A stretch of 64,000 bases of DNA from Prevotella sp. (GCA_017619375.1 JAFZSL010000051.1:62001-126000); one strand, 5' to 3'; shown: positions 29,810-40,518, counted from the stretch's first letter. Notes: generated by a model not told the origin, from the sequence alone. A program made the numbers and translations.

Positions 29810-30781
29810 TTATAGTTCCTCCTCGAAAGGAGCGGCGGTGATGCATTTGAGGTTCTTCTCAAGTTGTGCGGTGGAACTGGCTCCGACGAGTACGCTGGTG
29901 ACGGCTTTCTGATGGAGCACCCATGCCAGTGCCATCCCGGCGAGTGTCTCCCCACGACTCTCTGCTACTTCGTTATAGCGGCGCAGGCGTTGGAGGAGTT
30001 CGGGAGTGAGCATCGACTCCTTGAGGAACTTGCCTTTCGACATACGCGAGTCGGCTGGGATGCCGTTGAGGTATCGGTCGGTGAGCAGTCCCTGGGCCAG
30101 TGGTGAGAAGGAGATGAATCCGATGCCCTCCTCGGCACAGAAATCGAGTATGCCCTCTTCCTGCGGCTCACGGTCGAGCATGTTCAGTTTTCCCTGGTAG
30201 ATGAGCAGGGGCACGTCGCGCTCCTTGAGGTATTTGGCGGCGAAGCGTGTTGCTTCTAACGGCCAGCGCGAGATGCCGACGTAAAGGGCTTTCCCTGCCT
30301 TGACGATGTCGACGAGGGCTTGCAAGGTCTCCTCCATCGGGGTTTCGGGGTCGAAGCGGTGGCTGTAGAAGAGGTCGACATAATCGATTTTCATGCGTTT
30401 CAGGCTTTGGTCAATCGATGCCATGAGATACTTGCGCGAACCCCATTCTCCGTAGGGTCCGGGCCACATGTCATAGCCGGCCTTCGACGAGATGAACAGT
30501 TCGTCGCGGTAGGGACGGAAATCCTCCTCCATCAGCCTTCCCATCGTCTCCTCGGCAGAGCCATACACGGGGCCGTAGTTGTTGGCCAGGTCAAAGTGGG
30601 TGATGCCGTGGTCGAAGGCGTAATGGGTGATTTCACGGCTGCGCTCGTAAGGGTCCACGCTGCCGAAATTGTGCCAGAAACCGAGGCTCACTTTGGGCAG
30701 CAACACACCGGAACGGCCGCAGCGTTTGTATTCCATTCCGTTGTCGTAGCGGTTCTTGTCAGCAAAATACTTTTCTTTCAT
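29810..30781 (-). CDS. Aldo/keto reductase (YghZ/Gpr-like)
   Basis: 323 residues, cytosolic NADPH-dependent reductase of the AKR superfamily. The tetrad is visible: Asp in THFDLANNYG with Tyr in NNYG, Lys in ISSKAGYDMWPGPYGEWGSRKYL, His in DLFYSHRFD. The GPYGEWGSRKYL stretch is typical of the YghZ group (L-glyceraldehyde-3-phosphate reductase), which also covers potassium-channel beta-subunit-like proteins. It probably detoxifies small aldehydes such as methylglyoxal. A clean promoter lies 94 bp upstream. Confidence 0.88.
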   Translation of the reverse strand: MKEKYFADKNRYDNGMEYKRCGRSGVLLPKVSLGFWHNFGSVDPYERSREITHYAFDHGITHFDLANNYGPVYGSAEETMGRLMEEDFRPYRDELFISSKAGYDMWPGPYGEWGSRKYLMASIDQSLKRMKIDYVDLFYSHRFDPETPMEETLQALVDIVKAGKALYVGISRWPLEATRFAAKYLKERDVPLLIYQGKLNMLDREPQEEGILDFCAEEGIGFISFSPLAQGLLTDRYLNGIPADSRMSKGKFLKESMLTPELLQRLRRYNEVAESRGETLAGMALAWVLHQKAVTSVLVGASSTAQLEKNLKCITAAPFEEEL

Positions 30782-30874
30782 GGGGGGTGTTGATTATCTT
30801 TATGACCATCTCTCGCCTGATGAATGAATCGTCAGTTTCCTGATGGTTGTATTAAAGAAATGAATAGTTTTTTG

Positions 30875-30906
30875 CAAATTTAAGTACATTTATCGACTTT
30901 CGCAAA
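30875..30906 (-). promoter_or_regulatory. Promoter of aldo/keto reductase gene
   Basis: On the minus strand TTTG (30903-30906), a 20-base spacer and TAAATTTG (30875-30882), an exact consensus match. Confidence 0.72.
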
Positions 30907-31048
30907 TGTTAAAGAAAAAACATCCCGAATTGTTTTGTTTTTTCCTATGAAAGCATTAATTTTACCCCAAATTTGCCGAAACACGTCGTATGAAGCCATT
31001 TTACGCTATTGTGATGTGGCATTCATACGTTATGAACATACCTAAATT

Positions 31049-32332
31049 ATGAAAGAATTTGTCATTTCCGAGGTAAAGGCCGAGACCGCCATCTTGGTGG
31101 GTTTGATAACAAAGGACCAGGACGAGTCGAAGACAAAGGAATACCTTGATGAACTGGAGTTTTTGGCCGATACCGCCGGTGTCGTCACGGTGAAACGTTT
31201 CACCCAACGACTGAACGGTCCCAGCCAGGTGAGTTATGTGGGAAAAGGGAAGTTGGATGAAATCAGGGATTTCATCAAGGCCGAGGAGGATGCAGAACGT
31301 GAAATAGGCATGGTGATTTTCGACGATGAGTTGAGTGCCAAGCAGTTGCGCAATATCGAACAGGTGCTGAAAGTGAAGATATTGGACCGTACCTCGTTGA
31401 TTCTCGACATTTTCGCCATGCGTGCCCAGACCGCCAACGCCAAGACACAGGTGGAGTTGGCCCAATATCGCTACATGCTCCCTCGCTTGCAACGGTTGTG
31501 GACCCACTTGGAGCGCCAAGGTGGCGGTTCGGGCTCCGGCGGCGGCAAAGGTTCCGTGGGACTCCGCGGTCCTGGTGAGACGCAGTTGGAGATGGACCGC
31601 CGCATCATCCTCCAGCGCATCACCTTGCTGAAGCAGCGACTGGTGGAGATTGACAAACAGAAGACCACCCAACGCAAGAACAGGGGGCGACTCATCCGCG
31701 TCGCCCTCGTGGGCTACACCAACGTGGGGAAGTCGACTCTGATGAACCTGCTTTCCAAAAGCGAGGTGTTCGCCGAGAACAAACTCTTCGCCACGCTCGA
31801 CACGACAGTGCGCAAGGTGGTGTTGGAAAACCTTCCCTTCCTCCTCGCCGACACCGTCGGATTCATCCGCAAGTTGCCCACCGACCTCGTGGACTCCTTC
31901 AAGTCAACACTCGACGAGACCCGCGAGGCCGACATGCTTCTCCATGTGGTGGACATCTCACACCCGGATTTCGAGGAGCAAATCCAGGTGGTGGAGAAGA
32001 CACTTGGCGAACTGGGGTGCAGCGACAAACCCATGATGATCGTGTTCAACAAGATCGACGCCTACCATTGGGTGGAGAAGGAACCCGACGACCTCACTCC
32101 TCCCACCAAGCAAAACGTCACGCTTGAAGAACTCAAGCGCACGTGGATGGCCAAGTTGCAAGACAACTGCCTTTTCATCTCCGCAAAGGAGAAGACCAAC
32201 ATCGACGAATTCCGCACGATATTGTACCAAAGAGTGAAGGAACTGCATGTGCAGAAATATCCCTACAACGACTTCCTCTACCCGTCGGAGGAGGATGTGC
32301 AGGACGAGACGACCGAGCAGCCAGAATCATAG
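31049..32332 (+). CDS. hflX: Ribosome-associated GTPase HflX
   Basis: 427 residues. N-terminal HflX domain (about 20-190) with LNGPSQVSYVGKGKLDEI and GLRGPGETQLEMDRR, a coiled linker, then the G domain: G1 GYTNVGKST (222-230), G3 DTVGF, G4 NKID, G5 SAK. HflX binds the 50S subunit, splits stalled ribosomes after stress and helps repair heat-damaged rRNA. Length and order are normal. It opens a rightward run of four genes (hflX, DUF4954, M16, fumarase) with gaps of 73, 9 and 30 bp. No clear promoter was found in the 267-bp spacer upstream. Confidence 0.95.
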   Translation: MKEFVISEVKAETAILVGLITKDQDESKTKEYLDELEFLADTAGVVTVKRFTQRLNGPSQVSYVGKGKLDEIRDFIKAEEDAEREIGMVIFDDELSAKQLRNIEQVLKVKILDRTSLILDIFAMRAQTANAKTQVELAQYRYMLPRLQRLWTHLERQGGGSGSGGGKGSVGLRGPGETQLEMDRRIILQRITLLKQRLVEIDKQKTTQRKNRGRLIRVALVGYTNVGKSTLMNLLSKSEVFAENKLFATLDTTVRKVVLENLPFLLADTVGFIRKLPTDLVDSFKSTLDETREADMLLHVVDISHPDFEEQIQVVEKTLGELGCSDKPMMIVFNKIDAYHWVEKEPDDLTPPTKQNVTLEELKRTWMAKLQDNCLFISAKEKTNIDEFRTILYQRVKELHVQKYPYNDFLYPSEEDVQDETTEQPES

Positions 32333-32405
32333 GAGTGTCAAGACATTTCCGACATCCAAGAGAAAACAAAACAAAAACAATATAATAAACATAAAACAGC
32401 AACAT

Positions 32406-34259
32406 ATGGAATACAGACCATTGACAGAAAAAGAAATCGGCATCCTGGAATCGAGAGGATGCAAGGCTCAGGATTGGGACCTTGTGACCGTGAAAGAGGG
32501 CTTCGACCCCATTTATATTCGCAACACCTCTTTCTATGGCGACATCCAGATCGGCATTTTCGAAAAGGAAATCGAGGTGAGCAAAGGCTTCGTCAAGCAT
32601 TGTGGCATCAAGAACACCACGTTGCGCAACGTCACCTTGGGCGACAACTGCCTCATTGAGAATATCGGCAACTTCATCAACAACTACACCATCGGCGATG
32701 AGTGCTACATCAGCAATGTGAACACCATTGAAACCACCGAGGGAGCAACCTTCGGAGAGGGCAACCTCATCTCCGTGCTCAACGAGGTGGGCGACGGCAA
32801 CGTGATGCTCTTCGATGGACTCACCAGCCAATTGGCGGCTTTCATGGTCAACCATCACCAGGACAAGCAATTGATGCAAATCATCTTCGACCTCATCCGC
32901 AAGGAGGTACAGGCCAGCGTTCCAGACAGAGGCACCATCGGCAACAATGTGAAAATCATCAACACCGGCGAAATCACCAACACCCACATCAACGACGACT
33001 GCGAGATCAACGGTGCATGCCGGTTGAGCGACTGCTCCATCAAGAGCATCCCCGAGGCCAACGTCTATATCGGTTCTGGTGTCATCTGCGAGAATTCCAT
33101 CATCTATGATGGCAGTTCCATCCTCAACAGTGTGAAGATTGAGAACTGCTTCGTGGGAGAGGCCTGCAAGATCACCAACGGTTTCGCTGCCGAGAACAGC
33201 ATCTTCTTCGCCAACAGTTTCATGTCCAACGGAGAGGCTTGTGCTGCCTTCTGCGGCCCCTTCTCCGCCAGCCACCACAAGAGTTCGCTACTCATCGGAG
33301 GCATGTTCTCCTTCTACAACGCAGGTTCTGCCACCAACTTCAGCAACCACGCCTACAAGATGGGTCCGATGCACTACGGCATCCTCGAGAGGGGTGTGAA
33401 GACCGCCAGTGGTGCCTACATCCTCATGCCGGCGCATATCGGCACGTTCTCCGTCTGTTTCGGAAAACTGATGTACCACCCCGACACACGCAACCTCCCC
33501 TTCTCCTACCTTATCGCATACGGAGACACCATGTATCTCAACCCGGCAAGGAACATCACCACCGTGGGACTCTACCGTGACATCCGCAAGTGGCCCAAGC
33601 GTGACAAGAGACCACGCAACGGACAAAAGAGCATCGTCAACTTCGACTGGCTCAGTCCTTTCTCCGCCGGTGAAATCATACAGGGTAAGCACCTGCTCGA
33701 GAAACTCCGCGAGGCATCGGGTGAAAAGGTTTCCATCTACAACTTCCACGAGTATGTCATCAAGGCCAACCACCTGCGTTCTGGCATCGAACTTTACGAT
33801 ATGGCACTACGCATCTTCATGGGTGCCGTTCTCAAGAGACACAAACTCGAACTGCCCAAGAGTCCCATCGGCACGGGCAAGTGGAACGACCTCGCAGGAC
33901 TCCTCCTTCCCGAAACGGAAGAGAACCGTCTGGTGGAGGATATCAAGAACGGCGTCATCATCGACATCTACGACATCCTCGACCGCTTCTTCGAAATCCA
34001 TCAGAACTACTCCGAATACCGCTGGACATACACTTACCGCCTCATCCTCGACTACTACGGATTGGAGACGCTCACCGAGGAAGACGCCGAGCGCATCCAT
34101 CAAGACTACATCGTGGCAAGGCGCAAGTGGATTTCAGAAATTCGCAAGGATGCCGAGAAGGAATTCGCCCTTGGCGACGTGGACCGCGAGGTGCTCGACA
34201 ATTTCCTCAGCCAGTTGGACAAGGAGATGGAGTTTGAGAACGAGAACAAATTCGAATAA
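32406..34259 (+). CDS. DUF4954 family left-handed beta-helix protein
   Basis: 617 residues, cytosolic. The first 400 residues are dominated by hexapeptide-like turns (IRNTSFYGDIQIGIFEK, IKNTTLRNVTLGDNCLIENIG, IGNNVKIINTGEI) typical of left-handed beta-helix nucleotidyl/acyl-transferases, with HHKSSLLIGGMFSFYNAGSATNFSNHAYKMGP as the family core. The C-terminal 180 residues are helical. It fits DUF4954 (PF16314), found almost only in Bacteroidetes and of unknown function; an acyl- or sugar-nucleotide transferase activity is only a guess from the fold. The start at 32406 was chosen from MEYRPLTEKEI; the longer frame overlaps hflX. Confidence 0.88.
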   Translation: MEYRPLTEKEIGILESRGCKAQDWDLVTVKEGFDPIYIRNTSFYGDIQIGIFEKEIEVSKGFVKHCGIKNTTLRNVTLGDNCLIENIGNFINNYTIGDECYISNVNTIETTEGATFGEGNLISVLNEVGDGNVMLFDGLTSQLAAFMVNHHQDKQLMQIIFDLIRKEVQASVPDRGTIGNNVKIINTGEITNTHINDDCEINGACRLSDCSIKSIPEANVYIGSGVICENSIIYDGSSILNSVKIENCFVGEACKITNGFAAENSIFFANSFMSNGEACAAFCGPFSASHHKSSLLIGGMFSFYNAGSATNFSNHAYKMGPMHYGILERGVKTASGAYILMPAHIGTFSVCFGKLMYHPDTRNLPFSYLIAYGDTMYLNPARNITTVGLYRDIRKWPKRDKRPRNGQKSIVNFDWLSPFSAGEIIQGKHLLEKLREASGEKVSIYNFHEYVIKANHLRSGIELYDMALRIFMGAVLKRHKLELPKSPIGTGKWNDLAGLLLPETEENRLVEDIKNGVIIDIYDILDRFFEIHQNYSEYRWTYTYRLILDYYGLETLTEEDAERIHQDYIVARRKWISEIRKDAEKEFALGDVDREVLDNFLSQLDKEMEFENENKFE

Positions 34260-34268
34260 ACAACACCA

Positions 34269-37175
34269 ATGATGAAAAGAATACTGACCATTGCCTGCAT
34301 GGCCATGCTGGCCATGACTAACATCCACGGCAAGGATTACAAATATGTCACCGTGCCAGGCGACCCGATGCAGACACGCATCTACACCCTGGACAACGGG
34401 TTGAAAGTCTATCTCTCAGTCAACAAGGAGGTGCCAAGGCTGCAAGCCAACATCGCCGTGAAGACAGGTTCGCGCAACGACCCGGCGGAAACCACCGGTC
34501 TGGCACACTACCTCGAGCACCTCATGTTCAAGGGCACCAAGCAGTTTGGTGTCACCGACCCAGCTGCCGAGGCTCCCTACCTTGCTGACATCGAGGCCCG
34601 CTACGAGGTGTATCGCACCCTCACCGACCCGGAGGCCCGCAAGAAGGCATACCACGAGATAGACAGCGTCTCGCAACTCGCCGCCAAGTATTTCATTCCC
34701 AACGAGTATGACAAGTTGATGTCGGCCATCGGCAGCGAAGGCACCAACGCCTACACGAGCAACGACGTCACTTGCTATGTGGAGAACATCCCCTCCAACG
34801 AGATAGAGAACTGGGCTCGCGTGCAGTCCGACCGTTTCCAGAACATGGTCATCCGTGGTTTCCACACCGAGTTGGAGGCCGTCTATGAGGAGAAGAACAT
34901 CGGTATGGCCCAGGACCAGAGGAAGATGTGGGAAGCCCTCTACGCCAAGATGTTCCCCACGCATCCCTATGGCACCCAGACCACCATTGGCACGCAGGAG
35001 CACCTCAAGAATCCCTCTATCACCAATATCAAGAACTACTTCAACCGCTACTATGTGCCCAACAACGTGGCCATCTGTATGGCGGGAGACTTCGACCCCG
35101 ATGAGGTCATCGCCATCATAGACAAATATTTCGGTTCGTGGAAACGGAACGAGAACCTCTCCATACCGCAGTTCGCACCCCTCAAGCCCATCACTTCGCC
35201 CCAGGACACCACCATCGTGGGCAAGGAGGCCGAATACCTGATGATGGGATGGAGGTTCGGTAGAGCCAACAGCGGGCAGATAGACACCCTCAACATCATC
35301 GGCAGCATCCTTGCCAACGGCAAGTGCGGACTTTTCGAAGTGGACCTCGAGCAGAAGATGAAACTGATGTCTGCCGGCGCCTTCGCCGACGAGATGAGCG
35401 ACTACTCGCCCTTCGTGCTCTATGGCTACCCCAAGGACAACCAAAGCCTCGACGAGGTGCGCAAACTGCTCCTCGAGGAGATGGCCAAACTCAAGAGAGG
35501 GGAGTTTGACGACAAACTCATCCCCGCCGTTGTCAACAATGCCAAACTCAGTTTCTTCCGCTCGCTGCAGAACAACCGAAACAGGGCAAGTATGATGGTT
35601 AACGCCTTCATCAACGAGCAGAAGTGGGAGGACGTGGCCAACTACATCGAGCACATCTCGAAAATCACCAAGAAAGACGTCGTGGACTTCGCCAACAGAT
35701 ATTTCGCTGACAACTACGTATGCGTGTACAAACGCATCGGCACCGACACCACGCAGGTGAAAATCGAAAAACCTGAAATCACCGCCATTCCCACCAACAG
35801 GGATTTCTCCAGCCAGTTCCTCAACGACATCAAGAACTCGTATGTCAAACCCATCCAACCCAGGTTCCTCGACTTCGAGAAGGACCTCGTCGTGGGCAAG
35901 ACCAAGCGGGGGCTGCCGCTGCTCTACAAGCACAACGAGGAAGACGGGCTCTTCACCCTCGCTTTCAGGTATCGCCTTGGCAATGAAAACAACAAGGACT
36001 ACGATTACGGCCCCTCATACATGGACTACATTGGCACTGACAAGAAGAGCGTGGGAGAGGTGAAGCAAGCCTTCTACGAACTCGCCTGCGATTACAATAT
36101 CAGTGTGGGCAGCTATATCACCACCATCTCCCTCACCGGACTGAGTGAGAAGATGCCGGAGGCCCTGGCATTGCTTGAAGACCTCTTGCAGAACGCCAAG
36201 GCCGACAAGGAGTCATGGGCAGAGTATGTCAGCCTGCTGGCCAAGAGCCGTGAGGACAGCAAGAAGAACCAAAGTGCCAACTTCAGCGCCCTCCGCAACT
36301 ACGTGGCCTACGGCACTTACAATCCACAACTCAACATGCGTAGCATCGAGGAACTCAACGCCGCCGACCCGCAGCATTTCCTCGACCTCATCTCCAACCT
36401 GAAGAACATGGAGCACACCGTGATGTATTACGGCCCCATGAGCCAGAAGGACCTTGACAAGACCGTGTCGAAGTTGCACAAGACCAACAAGAAACTCGCA
36501 TCCATCATGCCGGGCAAGGAATACACTGAGCAGCCTACGCCATCCAATGAGGTGTTCATCGCCCCTTACGAGGCCAAGAACATCTACATGATCCAATATC
36601 ATAATGAGGGGAAGCCGTTCAGCCTTGAAGAAGTCCCCGTGAAGATGATGTTCAACGAGTATTTCGGCGGTGGGATGAATACCATCGTTTTCCAGGAGTT
36701 GCGTGAGAGTCGCGGACTGGCCTACAGCGCCAGCGCACAGTATGTCACGATACCCCGCATCAACCATCCTGAGACTTACCTCACCTACATCGTCTCACAG
36801 AACGACAAGATGATGGACTGCATCAAGGTGTTCAACAGCATCCTCGACACCATCCCCCAGAGCCAGTCGGCCTTCGACATCGCCAAGCAGAGTGTGACAA
36901 AGAGCCTTCAGACATCACGCACCACCAAGTTCGCCGTGCTCAACGCTTACTACAACGCCAAATTGCGCGGTTTCGATTTCGACCTCAACGAGCGGGTGTA
37001 CAAGGCATTGCCGAGCCTCTCCTTGCAAGACGTGGTGAACTTCGAACAGAAGAACATGGTGGGCAAACCCTACAAATACATCATCCTCGGCGATGAGAAG
37101 GAACTCGACATGGAGGCGCTGGAGAAGATAGGACCCATCCATCGCCTCACCACTGAAGACATTTTCGGATATTAG
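34269..37175 (+). CDS. M16 family zinc metallopeptidase, two-domain
   Basis: 968 residues, exported: signal-like 1-21 (MMKRILTIACMAMLAMTNIHG). The inverted zinc motif HYLEH lies at 80-84 and the distal glutamate in ELEAVYEEKN about 130 residues on. An insertion (PYLADIEARYEVYRTLTDPEARKKAYHEIDSV) separates the two, common in pitrilysin-like exported members. The second half is the catalytically inactive M16C-like partner with the RESRGLAYSASA signature. It probably degrades peptides in the periplasm. It starts 9 bp after the DUF4954 stop, so they are co-transcribed. Confidence 0.92.
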   Translation: MMKRILTIACMAMLAMTNIHGKDYKYVTVPGDPMQTRIYTLDNGLKVYLSVNKEVPRLQANIAVKTGSRNDPAETTGLAHYLEHLMFKGTKQFGVTDPAAEAPYLADIEARYEVYRTLTDPEARKKAYHEIDSVSQLAAKYFIPNEYDKLMSAIGSEGTNAYTSNDVTCYVENIPSNEIENWARVQSDRFQNMVIRGFHTELEAVYEEKNIGMAQDQRKMWEALYAKMFPTHPYGTQTTIGTQEHLKNPSITNIKNYFNRYYVPNNVAICMAGDFDPDEVIAIIDKYFGSWKRNENLSIPQFAPLKPITSPQDTTIVGKEAEYLMMGWRFGRANSGQIDTLNIIGSILANGKCGLFEVDLEQKMKLMSAGAFADEMSDYSPFVLYGYPKDNQSLDEVRKLLLEEMAKLKRGEFDDKLIPAVVNNAKLSFFRSLQNNRNRASMMVNAFINEQKWEDVANYIEHISKITKKDVVDFANRYFADNYVCVYKRIGTDTTQVKIEKPEITAIPTNRDFSSQFLNDIKNSYVKPIQPRFLDFEKDLVVGKTKRGLPLLYKHNEEDGLFTLAFRYRLGNENNKDYDYGPSYMDYIGTDKKSVGEVKQAFYELACDYNISVGSYITTISLTGLSEKMPEALALLEDLLQNAKADKESWAEYVSLLAKSREDSKKNQSANFSALRNYVAYGTYNPQLNMRSIEELNAADPQHFLDLISNLKNMEHTVMYYGPMSQKDLDKTVSKLHKTNKKLASIMPGKEYTEQPTPSNEVFIAPYEAKNIYMIQYHNEGKPFSLEEVPVKMMFNEYFGGGMNTIVFQELRESRGLAYSASAQYVTIPRINHPETYLTYIVSQNDKMMDCIKVFNSILDTIPQSQSAFDIAKQSVTKSLQTSRTTKFAVLNAYYNAKLRGFDFDLNERVYKALPSLSLQDVVNFEQKNMVGKPYKYIILGDEKELDMEALEKIGPIHRLTTEDIFGY

Positions 37176-37205
37176 AAACATAACCTTAAACACAACCAAC
37201 GCATT

Positions 37206-38855
37206 ATGGCAAAGACACCAGATTTCAAGTACGCCCCGATGTTCCAACTGGGCGAAGACAAGACCGAGTACCGCCTGCTGACAACCGAAGGCGTCAGCGT
37301 AGGCGACTTTGAAGGACACCCCATGCTGAAGGTAAGCAAGGAGGCACTCACCCTGCTCGCCCAACAGGCGTTCCACGACGTGGAATTCATGCTCCGCAGG
37401 GAGCACAACTTACAGGTGGCCGCCGTCCTCAACGACCCTGAGGCCAGCGAGAACGACAAGTATGTGGCCTTGCAGTTCCTGCGCAACGCAGAGGTGGCAT
37501 GCAAAGGCATCCTGCCTTTCTGCCAGGACACCGGCACCGCCATCATCCATGGCGAGAAAGGTCAACAGGTATGGACGGGATTCGAGGACGAAGAGGCCCT
37601 CAGCCTCGGCGTTTACAACACCTTCACCGAGGACAACCTGCGTTATTCACAGAATGCGGCTCTCAACATGTATGACGAGGTGAACACCCGCTGCAACCTT
37701 CCCGCACAGATAGACATCGAGGCTGTGGAAGGCATGGAATACCGCTTCGTAATGGTTGCCAAGGGTGGCGGTTCAGCCAACAAGACCTATTTCTATCCCA
37801 TGACGAAGGCCACCATCCAGAACGAGGGTACGCTGCTGCCCTTCCTCGTGGAGAAGATGAAGTCGCTGGGTACGGCTGCCTGCCCGCCCTACCACATCGC
37901 GTTCGTCATCGGAGGCACTTCTGCCGAGAAGAACCTGCTCACGGTGAAGCTTGCCAGCATCAAGTATTATGACAACCTGCCCACCACCGGCGACGAGACG
38001 GGAAGGGCGTTCCGAGACATCGACCTGGAGAACAAACTCTTGAAAGAAGCGCAGAAAATCGGTCTCGGAGCACAGTTTGGTGGCAAACACCTCGCCCACG
38101 ACATCCGCGTGGTTCGTCTGCCGCGTCATGGTGCGTCGTGCCCCATCGGCATGGGCGTGTCGTGTTCCGCCGACCGCAACATCAAGGCGAAGATCAACAC
38201 CGACGGTGTGTGGCTGGAGAAGATGGACAGCAACCCCACCGAACTCATCCCGGCTGAGTATTGCAAACCTGGAGAGGGAGCACAAGGCATCGTGATAGAC
38301 CTTGACAAGGGCATCGACGCCGTCAGGGCGGAATTGACGAAATATCCCGTGAGCACACGTGTGAACCTGAAGGGCACCATCATCGTGGCGCGCGACATCG
38401 CACACGCCAAATTGAAGGCTCGTCTCGATGCAGGAGAGGAGATGCCGGCCTACTTCAAGGACCACCCCATCCTGTATGCCGGACCGGCGAAGACCCCGGA
38501 GGGCTATCCTTGTGGCTCGATGGGTCCCACCACGGCCAACCGCATGGACCCCTATGTCGACGAGTTCCAGGATCACGGTGCTTCGCTGGTGATGATTGCC
38601 AAGGGCAACCGTTCTCAGGTGGTCACCGACGCGTGCCAGAAGCACGGTGGCTTCTATCTGGGAAGCATCGGTGGCGTGGCCGCCATCCTCTCGCAGTCCA
38701 GCATCAAGTCCATCGAGTGCGTGGAATATCCCGAACTGGGTATGGAAGCCATCTGGAAGATTGTCGTGGAGGACTTCCCTGCTTTCATCCTCGTGGATGA
38801 CAAGGGCAACGACTTCTTCAAGCAACTCAAGCCCTGGACTCCCTGCAAGGGATAA
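37206..38855 (+). CDS. Class I fumarate hydratase
   Basis: 549 residues, full-length single-chain class I (iron-sulfur) fumarase of the FumA/FumB type. Signature segments are [14 protein letters not shown] (first cluster cysteine), [63 protein letters not shown] and the C-terminal beta domain with [34 protein letters not shown]. It interconverts fumarate and malate in the cytosol, in the reductive branch to succinate in anaerobes. Last gene of the hflX run, followed by a terminator. Confidence 0.95.
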   Translation: MAKTPDFKYAPMFQLGEDKTEYRLLTTEGVSVGDFEGHPMLKVSKEALTLLAQQAFHDVEFMLRREHNLQVAAVLNDPEASENDKYVALQFLRNAEVACKGILPFCQDTGTAIIHGEKGQQVWTGFEDEEALSLGVYNTFTEDNLRYSQNAALNMYDEVNTRCNLPAQIDIEAVEGMEYRFVMVAKGGGSANKTYFYPMTKATIQNEGTLLPFLVEKMKSLGTAACPPYHIAFVIGGTSAEKNLLTVKLASIKYYDNLPTTGDETGRAFRDIDLENKLLKEAQKIGLGAQFGGKHLAHDIRVVRLPRHGASCPIGMGVSCSADRNIKAKINTDGVWLEKMDSNPTELIPAEYCKPGEGAQGIVIDLDKGIDAVRAELTKYPVSTRVNLKGTIIVARDIAHAKLKARLDAGEEMPAYFKDHPILYAGPAKTPEGYPCGSMGPTTANRMDPYVDEFQDHGASLVMIAKGNRSQVVTDACQKHGGFYLGSIGGVAAILSQSSIKSIECVEYPELGMEAIWKIVVEDFPAFILVDDKGNDFFKQLKPWTPCKG

Positions 38856-38873
38856 TACGGCACCTCTTTTATG

Positions 38874-38913
38874 AAAAAAAGCGTGCGAGGCAATTTGTCC
38901 CGCACGCTTTTTT
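38874..38913. terminator. Bidirectional terminator
   Basis: AAAAAAAGCGTGCG (38874-38887) pairs with CGCACGCTTTTTT (38901-38913) around 13 bases. It separates fumarase from the convergent portal-like gene. Just beyond (38928-38990) lie short irregular repeats of TTTCGTTAT / TTTCGTCAT. Confidence 0.85.
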
Positions 38914-38967
38914 GTGTTTTTTTTTCGTTATCTCGTTATCACGTGATTTCGTTATAACGTTATTTCG

Positions 38968-40518
38968 TCATGTCTTCATTTCGTCATGGCGATTTTTCCA
39001 TTCCATGTCGAAATGGCTGTTGCGAAGGAGCGCCAACTGTTCCTCCGAGGAGTATGGGAACCGCTTGTCGGGATAGAACTGCTGGATGTTGGAGAGGTCT
39101 TTGCGTGCGCCCTCCATAAGGAAATTGCGGAAGGTGTCGAGCAGGTCGAGTTGGGAGAGCGTGGCGTTTCTCGTTTGTTGCTCGTAGAGCGTGCCGCTGA
39201 CTCCCGCGTTGCCTGTTTTCCCTTGCAGGGCGCCGGTCACCCCTGAGATGTCCTCCATGAAATTGAGTTGTGTCTGAAGGAGTTCGTTGATGCCGATGTT
39301 CACGGCGTTGGCGGCCACTTGCTGGGGTAGGGCGGCTCCGTTGCGCGTGCGGACGGGTATGACACCGTTGAAGCGTGCCCATTCATCCGCCACATCGTCG
39401 ATGGTGTATCCCTCGCAGAGGCTCTCCTCGGGGACGAGCAGCACGCCTTTCGCTGAGGACCGCATCACCCAATCGTAAAGGGTGATGAGCCTGTTGGTGT
39501 AGCGTTGCTGGTCGATGACGTCTTCCACGAAGGAATGAATCTCCCCGTCCACCAGCGGATAGCCCTTGAAGACATACGGGTGAGAACCATGGCGGTAGGG
39601 TGACTTCCCCTCTTTGATGACATCGCCGAAAGGCGAGAGGAAAAGGAATCGCCACTCCTCCGCCATCTGCCATCGCATCACGATGTCGGGGTTGGAGCGC
39701 CATTGCCCTGCCTCGTTTGCCGGTATCCACCATATGGTGCCTTCCGCCTTGTCATGACAGAGATAGCCAGGCTTGCGTTCCTTCCACCATAGTTCATATA
39801 CACGGCAGAGATGCCTGTCGCAAGGGAGGAAGAAATCTGCAGGCACCGGTGTCGACATGCCGAAATCGGCTTGCATCGCCTGCACGCGCAACTTGTAGTC
39901 GTCGGCTTTGTAGATTTCTGCGAGTTGTGTGACATCCTCGGCCGAACGAGCGAATTCCGTGCAAAGGACGTCAAAGTGCAAGTCGTGGAGTTCGCCCACT
40001 ATGGAGACACCCCATCCACGGCTGTCGCCCATCGCGGCATCGATGAAAAAATGGTCGGGAGGGACGTTGTCGGTCCAGCAGTCGCTGATGCCGTCGCGCA
40101 TGCCGAAGGTCTTGCGTTGCACCACGAAACCTGAGATAAGGAATTCTTCCATTGCCCTGGCGTTCACTTCGTCGATAGCATTTGTCCTTCCCGCCTCTTT
40201 CAAGGCCTTCTCCATGATGGCGGCAGTCGTCTTGTCCTCGCCCAGAACCACAAGCGGCATGTTGTCCGAGCGGTATAGTCCGAGCACCTGTTTCACCAAG
40301 CGACGGATGAGATTGTTCTTCAAGGGTTCGCTGCCTTGGCTGCGGATGTAGCAGTCCTCACGCATCCATTGACCATCAATCCATAAGAGGTCGCTCCATT
40401 GGTCGCCGTAACAATATCTCTTGCATCGCTCACGATTCTTGCGGAACGTCGACATGGAGTCCCACATTCGTCTTGCCTCGTCGAGGAGGCTCATATCCTT
40501 GCGGTATTTTTTCATCAT
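38968..40518 (-). CDS. Solitary phage portal-like protein
   Basis: 516 residues, no signal peptide. The layout resembles podovirus/crAss-like portal proteins: an N-terminal helical part (RKNRERCKRYCYGDQWSDL), a middle with NVPPDHFFIDAAMGDSRGWG, then the long helix-rich FVEDVIDQQRYTNRLITLYDWVMRSSAKG and DISGVTGALQGKTGNAGVSGTL followed by QTRNATLSQLDLLDTFRNF. No terminase, capsid, tail, integrase or lysis gene is next to it. It is either a relic of a prophage or a domesticated gene. The frame is intact over the full expected length, which speaks for selection or recent arrival. The portal assignment is from pattern, not from a search. Convergent with fumarase. Confidence 0.65.
   Translation of the reverse strand: MMKKYRKDMSLLDEARRMWDSMSTFRKNRERCKRYCYGDQWSDLLWIDGQWMREDCYIRSQGSEPLKNNLIRRLVKQVLGLYRSDNMPLVVLGEDKTTAAIMEKALKEAGRTNAIDEVNARAMEEFLISGFVVQRKTFGMRDGISDCWTDNVPPDHFFIDAAMGDSRGWGVSIVGELHDLHFDVLCTEFARSAEDVTQLAEIYKADDYKLRVQAMQADFGMSTPVPADFFLPCDRHLCRVYELWWKERKPGYLCHDKAEGTIWWIPANEAGQWRSNPDIVMRWQMAEEWRFLFLSPFGDVIKEGKSPYRHGSHPYVFKGYPLVDGEIHSFVEDVIDQQRYTNRLITLYDWVMRSSAKGVLLVPEESLCEGYTIDDVADEWARFNGVIPVRTRNGAALPQQVAANAVNIGINELLQTQLNFMEDISGVTGALQGKTGNAGVSGTLYEQQTRNATLSQLDLLDTFRNFLMEGARKDLSNIQQFYPDKRFPYSSEEQLALLRNSHFDMEWKNRHDEMKT

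Noticed and set aside
34416-35933. 505-codon leftward frame opposite the M16 protease
   Set aside because: Shadow of a confident protease gene with an intact zinc motif.
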